A stretch of 14,515 bases of DNA from Betaproteobacteria bacterium (GTDB lineage Bacteria; Pseudomonadota; Gammaproteobacteria; Burkholderiales; Burkholderiaceae_C): positions 1 through 14,515 of the forward strand of contig JANXLW010000475.1 of the NCBI GenBank assembly GCA_025354965.1. The letters are read 5' to 3'. Below the pieces are notes generated by a model. It was given only the letters and a program-made list of their open reading frames with translations. It was not told the origin of the DNA and made no database searches. The position numbers were made by a program, and so were the translations under genes. Positions within the stretch are counted from its first letter, which is position 1. Every line of letters begins with the position of its first letter. Of the stretch, positions 7,552-14,515 are shown one piece after another.

Positions 7552-8763
7552 TCAAACACAAAGGCGACGGATAATTTGCTGAGCAGCATCACGGGACAGC
7601 GCGTCGAGCGCCAGCAGGTCCTCCAGCGATTGCGGACTGACAGTGGCCACAGATTCAAGAGTTTCCAGATTGACCGCATGAATCTGATCAAAACGAATCT
7701 TGCCATCAAGAAATGCAGCTACCGCCGCTTCATTGGCTGCGTTCAACACGGCAGTAGAACCGGGGGGTGCTTCCAAAACCGACCATGCGAGTTTCAAGCC
7801 TGGAAAACGCCGCTCATGTCCGTTCGAATCCAGTGACTCAAATGTCATTTCGGCCATTGAGTGGAAATCCAGTGCAGTTGCGCCCGACACGATGCGATCC
7901 GGCCAGGACAGCCCATAGGCAATCGGAACACGCATATCTGGTGTGCCGAGCTGCGCCACCACCGAATTGTCCTTGTACTGGACCATCGAATGAATAACGC
8001 TTTGGGGGTGAATCACAACCTCCACTTGACCTGGACTGACGGCAAAGAGGAAACTGGCCTCAATCACCTCCAGTGCCTTGTTCATCATGGTGGCGGAATC
8101 AACAGAAATCTTGCGCCCCATCACCCAGTTAGGATGGGCACAGGCTTGGGCCGGCGTTACGTCGTGCAAGGTCTGCGGGTCACGCCGTCGAAACGGTCCT
8201 CCGGAGCCGGTAAGAATGAGCTTGTCAATCTGTGTCGACCAAACGGCCGCATCATCCGGCAATGACTGAAAAATGGCGGAGTGCTCGCTGTCAATCGGCA
8301 GCAGCTTGGCACCACCCTTTGCCACAGCCTGCATGAAATATTCACCACCGACAACCAGAGCCTCCTTGTTGGCCAGCAGCAACCGTTTGCCGGCTCGCGC
8401 GGCACCTAGGCAAGATGCCAGCCCGGCCGCCCCGACAATTGCGGCCATCACCGTGTCGACCAATTCGTGCGAAGCGATCATGGAGATAGAAGCACTACCC
8501 CAGAGTACCCGCGTCGCCAATTGAAGTTCCCGGCACTTTTGTTCCAGCAGACGACCATGGGGCTCGCTTGCCATAACTGCAAACATTGGTTTGAACTGCA
8601 CGCATTGCTGCAACATTGTCTCGGTCTGAGTGGCGGCACTCAAGGCAAACACTTCAAACCGGTCAGCATGGCGCGCGATCACATCCAGTGTTGTGACCCC
8701 AATCGATCCGGTCGACCCCAAAATTGCGACACGTTGCTTTACGTTGACTGCAAAATCGTTCAT
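7552..8763 (-). CDS. dxr: 1-deoxy-D-xylulose 5-phosphate reductoisomerase
   Basis: Dxr converts 1-deoxy-D-xylulose 5-phosphate to 2-C-methyl-D-erythritol 4-phosphate with NADPH and a divalent metal, the first committed step of the MEP isoprenoid pathway, in the cytosol. From the ATG at 8763 it has 403 residues. It shows the NADPH-binding GSTGSIG (16-22), LLLANKEALVVGGE (128-141), the metal ligands in PIDSEHSAIF (D158, E160) and LEVIEA (E232), GSGGPFR (186-192), HPNW (210-213) and HPQSVIHSMV (252-261). I prefer the ATG at 8763 because a GAAAG lies 5 nt upstream. A GTG at 8775 overlapping the cdsA stop (GTGA) would add four residues. The substrate usually feeds UppS, whose gene is missing next door. 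Confidence 0.96.
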   Translation of the reverse strand: MNDFAVNVKQRVAILGSTGSIGVTTLDVIARHADRFEVFALSAATQTETMLQQCVQFKPMFAVMASEPHGRLLEQKCRELQLATRVLWGSASISMIASHELVDTVMAAIVGAAGLASCLGAARAGKRLLLANKEALVVGGEYFMQAVAKGGAKLLPIDSEHSAIFQSLPDDAAVWSTQIDKLILTGSGGPFRRRDPQTLHDVTPAQACAHPNWVMGRKISVDSATMMNKALEVIEASFLFAVSPGQVEVVIHPQSVIHSMVQYKDNSVVAQLGTPDMRVPIAYGLSWPDRIVSGATALDFHSMAEMTFESLDSNGHERRFPGLKLAWSVLEAPPGSTAVLNAANEAAVAAFLDGKIRFDQIHAVNLETLESVATVSPQSLEDLLALDALSRDAAQQIIRRLCV

Positions 8764-8771
8764 CAGATCTT

Positions 8772-9617
8772 TCACACCGAATAGAGCATCATCGCCAACG
8801 GCAGCGTAGGCAACAACGCATCAACCCGGTCCAGCACACCGCCATGACCCGGCAACAGACCGCTACTGTCCTTGACACCGGCACTGCGCTTGACAAGTGA
8901 TTCAAAAAGATCACCCACCACGCTCATCGCGGACAGGAACACGACGGAAATCATCAGCCACCACCAGCCCCTCATGCTCAGACGACCGTACAGACTGGGG
9001 GTCGACATTGCCCATCTGCCGTCGATCCAGAGCCAGACAAAGGACAGTGCCAGAACCCCGGCCATACCGCCCCAAACCCCCTCCCAACTCTTTCCCGGGC
9101 TGATGGACGGTGCGAGTTTGCCCCGGCTGAAACGTCCGCCCAATGCCCGGCCAGCGAAATACGCGAAAATATCGGCGACCCAGACCAACACCAAAATGGA
9201 GAGCAGATAGTTGACGCCAATCACCCTCGCCTGGGCCACCGCCAACCACGCCAGCCACAACGCGACAATGCCCAAACCCAGCCGGACCAGCGGCGGTTGA
9301 CCAGACCACGCTGACACCCCCCGATGCAACACCCAGGCACCGGCCAACACCCAGGCTGACCCAGCGACGATCCACAGCAAGACCAGTGATCGCTCCAGCA
9401 TGCCAAACCACCACGTCAGCAGACAGACGGCAACACAGGCAACACCTGACACAAACGATGCATTCTGACCAAAGCCGTTGAGGCGCGCCCACTCCCAGGC
9501 GCCGGCTGAGATCAGTAGCAGTGCAATCACGCAAAACGGGGTGGGCGAGCGATAAAACAGGGCAGGCAGCAAGATGAGCAGCAAGACCAGTGCAGTGATA
9601 ACGCGCTGCTTTAACAT
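8772..9617 (-). CDS. cdsA: Phosphatidate cytidylyltransferase (CDP-diglyceride synthase)
   Basis: CdsA makes CDP-diacylglycerol from phosphatidate and CTP in the inner membrane, the branch point for phosphatidylethanolamine, phosphatidylglycerol and cardiolipin. The 281-residue protein is mostly hydrophobic, with about seven to eight membrane segments. The family signature is near the C-terminus: S-VVGDLFESLVKR (232-244), KD (249-250), then PGHGGVLDR (256-264) and D266. The N-terminus MLKQRVITAL is the usual one for the family, so the gene is not truncated despite the odd 98-nt spacer in front of it. A GAAGG about nine nt before the ATG could serve as ribosome site. The end overlaps the alternative dxr GTG start. 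In relatives, uppS lies directly upstream. Confidence 0.95.
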   Translation of the reverse strand: MLKQRVITALVLLLILLPALFYRSPTPFCVIALLLISAGAWEWARLNGFGQNASFVSGVACVAVCLLTWWFGMLERSLVLLWIVAGSAWVLAGAWVLHRGVSAWSGQPPLVRLGLGIVALWLAWLAVAQARVIGVNYLLSILVLVWVADIFAYFAGRALGGRFSRGKLAPSISPGKSWEGVWGGMAGVLALSFVWLWIDGRWAMSTPSLYGRLSMRGWWWLMISVVFLSAMSVVGDLFESLVKRSAGVKDSSGLLPGHGGVLDRVDALLPTLPLAMMLYSV

Positions 9618-9715
9618 CTGACTAAGGCCTTCGCAAGCAATTGTTGGGGCAAGCCGCCCGGCGCAAGACCAGCCGGATCAATTGACGCAAATATTCGCAG
9701 CAGTTCAGGCGCAAT
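9618..9715 (-). other. frr-cdsA spacer where uppS is normally found
   Basis: Ninety-eight nt separate the frr stop from the cdsA ATG. In betaproteobacteria this position normally holds uppS (about 750 nt). None of the three minus-strand frames shows an UppS motif such as the N-terminal MDGNGRWA or the C-terminal RERRFG. The frr frame stays open after its TGA for 34 codons and closes at the second codon of cdsA; this stretch (ELLRIFASIDP and on) resembles nothing I recognise. No promoter or terminator is clear. Whether it is a remnant or new sequence cannot be told here. Confidence 0.6.
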
Positions 9716-10276
9716 TCATACCGCCATGATATCTTGCTCTTTCGCCGCGACCAGTTGGTCGATGGTGATGATATGCCGATCTGTGACTTTCTGGATATCT
9801 GCCTCAGACCGCTTTTGCTCATCCTCCGAGGCAAGCTTTTCTTTGACTGCTTTTTTGACAGCCTCGTTGGCATCACGCCGCAAATTGCGCACCGCGATTT
9901 TTGCAGTCTCACCTTCATTGCGAACAACTTTGGTGAGTTCCTTGCGACGTTCCTCCGACATGGCCGGCATCGGCACACGAATCAAATCACCCATGGAAGA
10001 TGGGTTGAGCCCCAAATCACTATCGCGAATGGCTTTTTCAATCTTCGCCCCCATCCCTTTTTCCCAGGGTTGAACGCTGATGGTGCGGGCATCCAGCAAA
10101 GACACATTTGCCACCTGACTGATCGGCAGCATGGCGCCGTAGTAGTCCACATGGACCGAATCCAGCAGCGCCGGGTTTGCCCTGCCAGTACGAATCTTGG
10201 TCAAATTGTTCTTGAATGAATTGATGGATTGATCCATCTTCACTTCAACGGTTTGCTTTATCTCACTAATCGGCAC
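9716..10276 (-). CDS. frr: Ribosome recycling factor
   Basis: RRF works with EF-G in the cytosol to split the post-termination ribosome for another round. At 186 residues the length matches the family (185 in E. coli). The N-terminal helix includes KIRTGRANPALLD (27-39), the conserved arginine-rich motif. The small second domain includes YYGAMLPISQVANV, RTISVQPWEKG and LGLNPSSMGDLIRVPMP. The long C-terminal helices include SEERRKELTKVVR and RRDANEAVKKA. The start codon is GTG at 10276, supported by a strong AGGAGAA four nt upstream. It lies 60 nt after pyrH, the usual neighbour. A plain, intact gene. Confidence 0.97.
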   Translation of the reverse strand: MPISEIKQTVEVKMDQSINSFKNNLTKIRTGRANPALLDSVHVDYYGAMLPISQVANVSLLDARTISVQPWEKGMGAKIEKAIRDSDLGLNPSSMGDLIRVPMPAMSEERRKELTKVVRNEGETAKIAVRNLRRDANEAVKKAVKEKLASEDEQKRSEADIQKVTDRHIITIDQLVAAKEQDIMAV

Positions 10277-10280
10277 GTTT

Positions 10281-10287
10281 TTCTCCT
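10281..10287 (-). promoter_or_regulatory. Shine-Dalgarno sequence of frr
   Basis: The minus strand reads AGGAGAA, four nt before the GTG start at 10276. It is one of the strongest ribosome sites in the window and fixes the GTG as the frr start. Confidence 0.75.
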
Positions 10288-10336
10288 AATCCGACCGCTC
10301 AAATAACTCGGTTCGCGCGCTGCAATTCTGACATGC

Positions 10337-11059
10337 TCAAGCATAAACCAGTGTGCCCTCGTCTTCGCCCATGACTACCCGCTTGAGCGCACCATGCTTG
10401 AAAATGGAGAACACCTTGACCGGCAGCTTTTGATCGCGACACAGCGCAAATGCGGTAGCGTCCATGATGCCCAGATTTTTTGACATCGCTTCGTCAAATG
10501 AAATTTTGCTGTACCGGGTGGCGAGTGGATCTTTCTTTGGATCGGCGGTGTAAACGCCATCCACCTTGGTTGCCTTGAGCACAATTTCGGCGCCAATTTC
10601 CGCACCGCGCAAGGCGGCAGCGGTATCAGTCGTGAAAAATGGGTTGCCGGTGCCTGCGGCGAAAATGACAACCTTGCCTTCTTCAAGGTATTGCAGCGCC
10701 TTCGGTCTGACATAAGGTTCGACCACCTGTTCAATCGCAATGGCCGACATGACACGAGCGGTCAAACCCGCTTTGTTCATGGTGTCGCCCAGAGCCAAGG
10801 CGTTCATGACAGTGGCCAGCATACCCATGTAATCCGCAGTGGCCCGGTCCATACCGACCGACCCCCCGGCCACACCGCGAAAAATATTTCCACCACCTAT
10901 TACCACCGCCACTTCCACGCCCAGGCGCGTGACCTCGGCCACTTCTTCCACCATGCGAACAATAGTGCCCCGGTTGATGCCAAACTGATCATCGCCCATC
11001 AATGCCTCACCGGACAGCTTGAGCAGAATTCGCTTGTAGGCTGGTTTGGCGACGGACAT
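10337..11059 (-). CDS. pyrH: Uridylate kinase (UMP kinase)
   Basis: PyrH phosphorylates UMP to UDP with ATP in the cytosol, feeding pyrimidine nucleotides to RNA, DNA and UDP-sugars, including those used by the lpx genes of this cluster. The 240-residue hexameric enzyme belongs to the amino acid kinase fold. It shows KLSGEAL (14-20), GGGNIFRG (55-62), DRATADYMGM (71-80) for UMP binding, GTGNPFFTTD (136-145), and KATKVDGVYTADP (162-174) near the ATP site. The ATG at 11059 has AGGAG a few nt upstream. The preceding 124-nt gap to tsf is the second longest between the minus-strand genes' ends and could hold a secondary promoter, but no convincing -35/-10 pair is seen. Confidence 0.97.
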   Translation of the reverse strand: MSVAKPAYKRILLKLSGEALMGDDQFGINRGTIVRMVEEVAEVTRLGVEVAVVIGGGNIFRGVAGGSVGMDRATADYMGMLATVMNALALGDTMNKAGLTARVMSAIAIEQVVEPYVRPKALQYLEEGKVVIFAAGTGNPFFTTDTAAALRGAEIGAEIVLKATKVDGVYTADPKKDPLATRYSKISFDEAMSKNLGIMDATAFALCRDQKLPVKVFSIFKHGALKRVVMGEDEGTLVYA

Positions 11060-11183
11060 TTTGAGCTCCTTGATGTTATGACTAGCGCGGGCGAAATGAA
11101 TTCAAACTCAATTCGATCTTTACCTTGTGAATTTGGAGCTGAAACATGGCAGGACGCAACTGACGGCGCTTGACATATTGAAA

Positions 11184-12107
11184 TCAGCTTGACTGCCTGG
11201 CGGCGGCCACTTGAGCCGCCACCTCCGCCGCGAAATCGTCTACTTTCTTTTCAATACCGTCGCCCACCACATACAAGGTAAAGGCAGTCACGGTGGTGCC
11301 GGTCGCCTTCAGCATCTGCTCGACGGTCTGCTTGTCGTTCTTGACGAAGGACTGGTTGAACAAGGACACCTCCTTGAGGTATTTTTGCACGCCGCCTTCA
11401 ACCCGCTTGGCAACAATTTCAGCCGACTGGACAGGCTTGCCCGCAGCGCTCGCCACCGCGGCGTCCTCGGCCGCTTTGGCTGCCGCAACTGAACGCTCTC
11501 TGGCCACCAGTTCAGCAGGCACATCAGTGCTTGATAAAGCAACCGGCTTCATTGCCGCTACGTGCATAGCCACATCCTTGGCGGCAACTTCATCGCCGTC
11601 GAATTCGACCACCACGCCAATACGCGTGCCGTGCAAATAGGAGGCCAGTTTGTTGCTTGCCGCAAAACGTTTGAATCGGCGAAAGCTCATGTTTTCGCCG
11701 ATCTTGCCGATCAGACCTTTTCGTACATCTTCCAGTGTCGGGCCAAAGCCGTCCTGGGCATACGGCAAGGCTCCCAACGCCGCGAGATCTGCGGGGTTGC
11801 TTTTGACAATCAGCCGCGCAGCGGCATTGGCGATGGCGAGAAAACTGTCGTTCTTGGTAACGAAATCGGTTTCGCAGTTGACTTCCAGCAGCGAACCTAC
11901 AGCCCCCTCGATGTAGCTGGTGACGACCCCTTCTGCGGTAATACGTCCGGCAGCCTTTCCGGCTTTGCTACCCAGTTTGACCCTGAGCAACTCTTCGGCC
12001 TTCACCATATCGCCTTGCGCTTCCGTCAGTGCACGTTTGCACTCCATCATTGGCGCGTCAGTTTTGCCACGCAGTTCAGCAACCATGCTCGCGGTAATTG
12101 CACCCAT
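11184..12107 (-). CDS. tsf: Elongation factor Ts
   Basis: EF-Ts is the cytosolic nucleotide exchange factor that drives GDP off EF-Tu. The 307-residue protein has an N-terminal UBA-like domain (about 1-55, with LRGKTDAPMMECKRAL at 12-27). The core follows with the EF-Tu-contacting TDFV motif (80-83) in EVNCETDFVTKND. A central and C-terminal EF-Ts domain includes GENMSFRRFKRF and a helical region before FNQSFVKNDKQTVEQML. The ATG at 12107 has GGAGAA upstream. It follows rpsB after 85 nt, which contain a terminator-like hairpin, so its level relative to rpsB may be set there. Confidence 0.97.
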   Translation of the reverse strand: MGAITASMVAELRGKTDAPMMECKRALTEAQGDMVKAEELLRVKLGSKAGKAAGRITAEGVVTSYIEGAVGSLLEVNCETDFVTKNDSFLAIANAAARLIVKSNPADLAALGALPYAQDGFGPTLEDVRKGLIGKIGENMSFRRFKRFAASNKLASYLHGTRIGVVVEFDGDEVAAKDVAMHVAAMKPVALSSTDVPAELVARERSVAAAKAAEDAAVASAAGKPVQSAEIVAKRVEGGVQKYLKEVSLFNQSFVKNDKQTVEQMLKATGTTVTAFTLYVVGDGIEKKVDDFAAEVAAQVAAARQSS

Positions 12108-12147
12108 CTTGATTCTCCGTACTCGGTTCAGTTAAATAAAAGGGACT

Positions 12148-12174
12148 AAAAAAAGGGGCGTCGAAGCCCCCTTT
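12148..12174 (-). terminator. Terminator-like hairpin between rpsB and tsf
   Basis: Read on the minus strand, the stem GGGGC-TTCGAC-GCCCC is extended by AAA/TTT across one bulged G and is followed directly by seven T. This is the form of a Rho-independent terminator, yet tsf lies only about 40 nt downstream. It is therefore probably a partial terminator or attenuator that lowers tsf transcription relative to rpsB, or an RNA-processing site. The strength is not known. Confidence 0.7.
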
Positions 12175-12192
12175 CTTGGGGTCGCGGAAAAC

Positions 12193-12945
12193 TCAGACGG
12201 ATGCTTCGTTCACTTCGACAAATTCATCAGCGCTTTCCGCAACGATCGCTTTGACTACATCATCAACCACGTTGGCACGGCCTTCAACGATTGCGTCAGC
12301 GATGCCGCGGGCATACAAGATTACGGCTTTGGACGAGTCGTCGTTACCGGGAATCACATAATCGATGCCTTCGGGCGAGTGATTGGTGTCGACCACCGCA
12401 ATCAGGGGAATGCCAAGTTTTTTGGCTTCTGCAATCGCGATTTTGTGAAAGCCCACATCAATCACAAAAATTGCGTCTGGCAAAACTGTCATATTCTGGA
12501 TGCCGCCAATGTCACGTTCGAGCTTCGCGAGTTCGCGGGCAAACATCAACTGCTCTTTTTTACTCAGACTGTCCAGGCCCGCTTCCTGCTGGATTTTCAT
12601 GTCTTTGAGGCGCTTGATCGAAGTCTTCACCGTCTTGAAGTTGGTCAACATGCCGCCCAGCCAGCGCTGGTCTACATACGGAACACCGGCGCGTTGGGCT
12701 TCCTCAGCGACGGTGTCACGGGCTTGTCGCTTGGTACCCACCATCAGCACCGTGCCACGCTTGGCGGAAATTTGGCGCACAAACTTGGCAGCCTCCTGGA
12801 ACATCGGTAACGATTTTTCCAGGTTGATAATGTGAATTTTGTTGCGATGGCCAAAAATGAAGGGGGCCATCTTGGGGTTCCAGAAGCGGGTCTGGTGGCC
12901 AAAATGGACACCTGCTTCCAGCATTTCGCGCATAGTAACTGGCAT
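12193..12945 (-). CDS. rpsB: 30S ribosomal protein S2
   Basis: S2 binds late to the 30S subunit, near the head-platform junction of the 16S rRNA. From the ATG at 12945 the protein has 250 residues, the usual length in betaproteobacteria. The N-terminal family motif GVHFGHQTRFWNPKM is at 12-26. FIFGHRNKIHIINLEK follows. A coiled-coil hairpin lies in the middle (about 100-155, with LKDMKIQQEAGLDSLSKKEQ). The C-terminal motif DTNHSPEGIDYVIPGNDDS precedes the usual acidic tail. The ATG has GGAG six nt upstream; a TTG four codons earlier (12957) overlaps that ribosome site and is rejected. It is the first gene of the minus-strand series and has a leader of about 150 nt. Confidence 0.97.
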   Translation of the reverse strand: MPVTMREMLEAGVHFGHQTRFWNPKMAPFIFGHRNKIHIINLEKSLPMFQEAAKFVRQISAKRGTVLMVGTKRQARDTVAEEAQRAGVPYVDQRWLGGMLTNFKTVKTSIKRLKDMKIQQEAGLDSLSKKEQLMFARELAKLERDIGGIQNMTVLPDAIFVIDVGFHKIAIAEAKKLGIPLIAVVDTNHSPEGIDYVIPGNDDSSKAVILYARGIADAIVEGRANVVDDVVKAIVAESADEFVEVNEASV

Positions 12946-13093
12946 ATTTATCTCCAAAGGTTAGGTCTAAAATCCAGTTCGCTTTGCAACCCTTGAAGGC
13001 ACTGTTAAATTTGCCAGTAAAAGCCGCAACACCTTGAATGAACTGGTTTGCTTGATTTGTTTGTGGTAACGCCTATTGGTCAACCAGCAAAAC
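12946..13093 (-). promoter_or_regulatory. rpsB 5' leader with internal repeats
   Basis: If transcription starts about seven nt after the -10 at 13100-13105, rpsB has an untranslated leader of about 148 nt. It contains a 7-bp complementary pair, CCAGTTC (13046-13040) with GAACTGG (12980-12974), enclosing 59 nt. It also has an imperfect direct repeat (TTCAAGGTGTTGC at 13038-13026 and TTCAAGGGTTGC at 12997-12986). In gammaproteobacteria the rpsB leader is where S2 represses its own operon. That this leader does the same is inference. Confidence 0.45.
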
Positions 13094-13099
13094 TCGTAG

Positions 13100-13108
13100 A
13101 CTATAGCA
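13100..13108 (-). promoter_or_regulatory. Likely extended -10 element of the rpsB promoter
   Basis: The minus strand reads TGCTATAGT, that is TATAGT (five of six to TATAAT) preceded by the TGN extension. No good -35 hexamer is found 16-18 nt upstream, which is tolerable for an extended -10 promoter. It would drive rpsB and probably the genes behind it. Its central CTATAG is palindromic, so a -10-like TATAGC also faces the amidase. Confidence 0.5.
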
Positions 13109-13124
13109 CAACCAACCTAATTTC

Positions 13125-14453
13125 ATGCTGCTTGACTTAAACAAGACACTGGCCGCTCAACGCAATGGCCAGTCCGACCCACAGGCAGAAATTGAACGCG
13201 CCATCGACATCGCACAATCGACGCGCTGCCGACACGTTTTTATAAAGCCGACCTTCGACGAGGCGCGCGCCGTTGCCGCCCAATTGAACATCCAGAACAC
13301 ACCGCTGGGAGGGCTGGCGGTATCGATCAAGGACCTCTTCGACGTCGCCGGACAAACCACCAGTGCCGGATCCATTGTCCTTTGCAATGCAGCGCCCGCG
13401 ACGCAGGATGGTCCGGTTGTGTGCAGGTTGCGGCGCGCCGGTGCCGCTTTCATCGGGCGCACCAATATGTCCGAGTTTGCCTTCTCCGGAGTTGGCGTCA
13501 ACCCCCATTTTGGTACCCCGGTCAACGCTTGCGAAACTGACCTGCCCCGCATTCCAGGCGGGTCATCGTCAGGGGCAGCTGTGTCGGTGGCTACCGGCGC
13601 CGCCTTTGTGGGTTTGGGTTCAGACACCGGTGGCTCGATCCGCATTCCGGCGGCACTGAACGGCATCGTCGGATTCAAAAATACCGCCAGGCTGGTGCCA
13701 AGCGCTGGTGTAGTTCCCCTTTCCACCACCCTGGACACTGTTTGCGCCCTCACCCGCTCGGTAGCGGACGCAATAGTGGTCCACGAACTGCTGACCCGGC
13801 GCCGGGTCACGCGCAGCGCGGCTCCTGTTGCTGCCTACCGCCTGGGCGTGGCAAGCACCTTGATGCTTGACGGTCTGGACAGCACGGTGGCATGCGCATG
13901 GCAACGCACCTTGCACACCTTGCGCAGCGCCGGCGCTCACATTGAGGAAGTGAAGCTGGCCGAAATCAATGAATTGCAGGAAATTCAGCGCAGCGGCGGT
14001 TTTTCGGCCGCACAGAGCTACACGTGGCACCGCCATTTGCTGCAGGACTACGGAAAATCCTATGACCCGCGCGTCGCCGCCCGAATTCAGCGAGGCGCGA
14101 CAATGAGCGCCGGCGATTACATCGATCTACACAACGCGCGGTGTAAATGGATAAACCGCATGGAGACGGTCATTCAGAACTTTGATGCCTTTCTGTCACC
14201 AACCGTCCCTATCGTGGCACCATCTATTGCCGAGGTAGCACCCGGGGCCGAAAGGGATGAGGCCTTTTACCGTGTCAACGCCTTGCTGTTGCGCAATACC
14301 AGCGTGATCAACATGCTTGACGGCTGCGCAATTTCCATACCTTGCCAGACAGCGGACGAGATGCCGGTGGGCTTGATGGTATGGGCCGGTGCCATGTGCG
14401 ACGATCCGGTACTCAACATCGCGTTTCAAATCGAACAACTGTTACGCAGGTGA
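13125..14453 (+). CDS. Amidase signature family protein
   Basis: This is an amidase-signature hydrolase; the substrate cannot be told from sequence. The Ser-cisSer-Lys triad is complete: lysine in VSIKDLFD (K69), the cis-serine in PGGSSSG (S147) and the nucleophile in GSDTGGSIR (S171). The 24-residue spacing of the two serines matches the family. At 442 residues it is shorter than GatA (about 485), and it stands alone without gatB or gatC, so a tRNA amidotransferase role is unlikely. There is no signal peptide, so it is probably cytosolic. It diverges from rpsB across 179 nt. The ATG at 13125 has no clear Shine-Dalgarno sequence; a -10-like TATAGC at 13102-13107 would give a leader of only about ten nt. 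A connection to the minus-strand cluster is not evident. Confidence 0.9.
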   Translation: MLLDLNKTLAAQRNGQSDPQAEIERAIDIAQSTRCRHVFIKPTFDEARAVAAQLNIQNTPLGGLAVSIKDLFDVAGQTTSAGSIVLCNAAPATQDGPVVCRLRRAGAAFIGRTNMSEFAFSGVGVNPHFGTPVNACETDLPRIPGGSSSGAAVSVATGAAFVGLGSDTGGSIRIPAALNGIVGFKNTARLVPSAGVVPLSTTLDTVCALTRSVADAIVVHELLTRRRVTRSAAPVAAYRLGVASTLMLDGLDSTVACAWQRTLHTLRSAGAHIEEVKLAEINELQEIQRSGGFSAAQSYTWHRHLLQDYGKSYDPRVAARIQRGATMSAGDYIDLHNARCKWINRMETVIQNFDAFLSPTVPIVAPSIAEVAPGAERDEAFYRVNALLLRNTSVINMLDGCAISIPCQTADEMPVGLMVWAGAMCDDPVLNIAFQIEQLLRR

Positions 14454-14489
14454 TCGCGACCAGCACATAACCATAAACCACAGGGTCTG

Positions 14490-14515
14490 ATGGCGATTCA
14501 AACACAAGAAAAAAG
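14490..14515 (+). CDS. Possible start of a further gene, cut by the window end
   Basis: An ATG at 14490 is followed by eight open codons (MAIQTQEK) up to the edge and has AGGG four nt upstream. It lies 36 nt after the amidase stop, on the same strand, so it may be the next gene of an amidase operon. Too little is present to name it, and it could be chance. Confidence 0.3.

Noticed and set aside
9622..9978. Minus-strand open frame covering the frr end and the frr-cdsA spacer, considered as a short uppS or a new gene
   Set aside because: Most of it is frr in another frame, very Arg/Ser/Lys-rich, and it has no cis-prenyltransferase motif.
11060..11183. A promoter for pyrH in the tsf-pyrH gap
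   Set aside because: TTGAGT and TTGAAT occur, but no -10 hexamer lies at a proper distance; only the AGGAG ribosome site is convincing.
13125..14453. Amidase as GatA (glutamyl-tRNA amidotransferase subunit A)
   Set aside because: It is shorter than GatA, stands without gatB or gatC, and lacks GatA-specific similarity beyond the shared amidase signature.
1..14515. Mobile elements, CRISPR arrays, tRNA or rRNA genes, or a new multigene system
   Set aside because: No transposase, integrase, regular repeat array or RNA gene pattern was seen; nearly all DNA is accounted for by standard housekeeping genes.

Overview
The window is a conserved housekeeping segment from a betaproteobacterium, most likely Burkholderiales and close to Comamonadaceae. 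I infer this from gene order and protein style; no search was run. Thirteen genes lie head to tail on the minus strand. In transcription order (right to left) they are rpsB, tsf, pyrH, frr, cdsA, dxr, rseP, bamA, skp/ompH, lpxD, fabZ, lpxA and lpxB, the last cut by the left edge. One amidase gene diverges on the plus strand at the right end, followed by a possible start of another gene cut by the right edge.

Layout: 12193-12945 (rpsB) and 11184-12107 (tsf) supply ribosomal protein S2 and elongation factor Ts. They are separated by a terminator-like hairpin and preceded by a leader of about 150 nt with internal repeats. 10337-11059 (pyrH) and 9716-10276 (frr) add UMP kinase and ribosome recycling factor. 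8772-9617 (cdsA), 7552-8763 (dxr) and 6169-7530 (rseP) cover phospholipid precursor synthesis, the first committed step of the MEP isoprenoid pathway, and the membrane protease of envelope stress signalling. 3830-6121 (bamA) and 3300-3830 (skp) encode the outer-membrane protein insertase and its periplasmic chaperone. 1-3278 (lpxD, fabZ, lpxA, lpxB) carries early lipid A synthesis plus the fatty-acid dehydratase that shares its hydroxyacyl-ACP pool. Most junctions are tight or overlapping (TAATG, ATGA, GTGA), which suggests translational coupling.

The order matches the classical rpsB-to-lpxB cluster with one clear exception. uppS (undecaprenyl diphosphate synthase), which normally sits between frr and cdsA in betaproteobacteria, is absent; only a 98-nt spacer without a recognisable UppS motif remains. 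This is the most unusual thing in the window. Other points are a perfect palindrome over the lpxB start codon, an 8-bp inverted repeat between rseP and bamA, the repeat-bearing rpsB leader, and a palindromic CTATAG shared by -10-like elements facing both ways.

I found no mobile elements, CRISPR arrays, tRNA or rRNA genes, and no novel multigene system. Every gene except the partial one at the right edge belongs to a well-known family.
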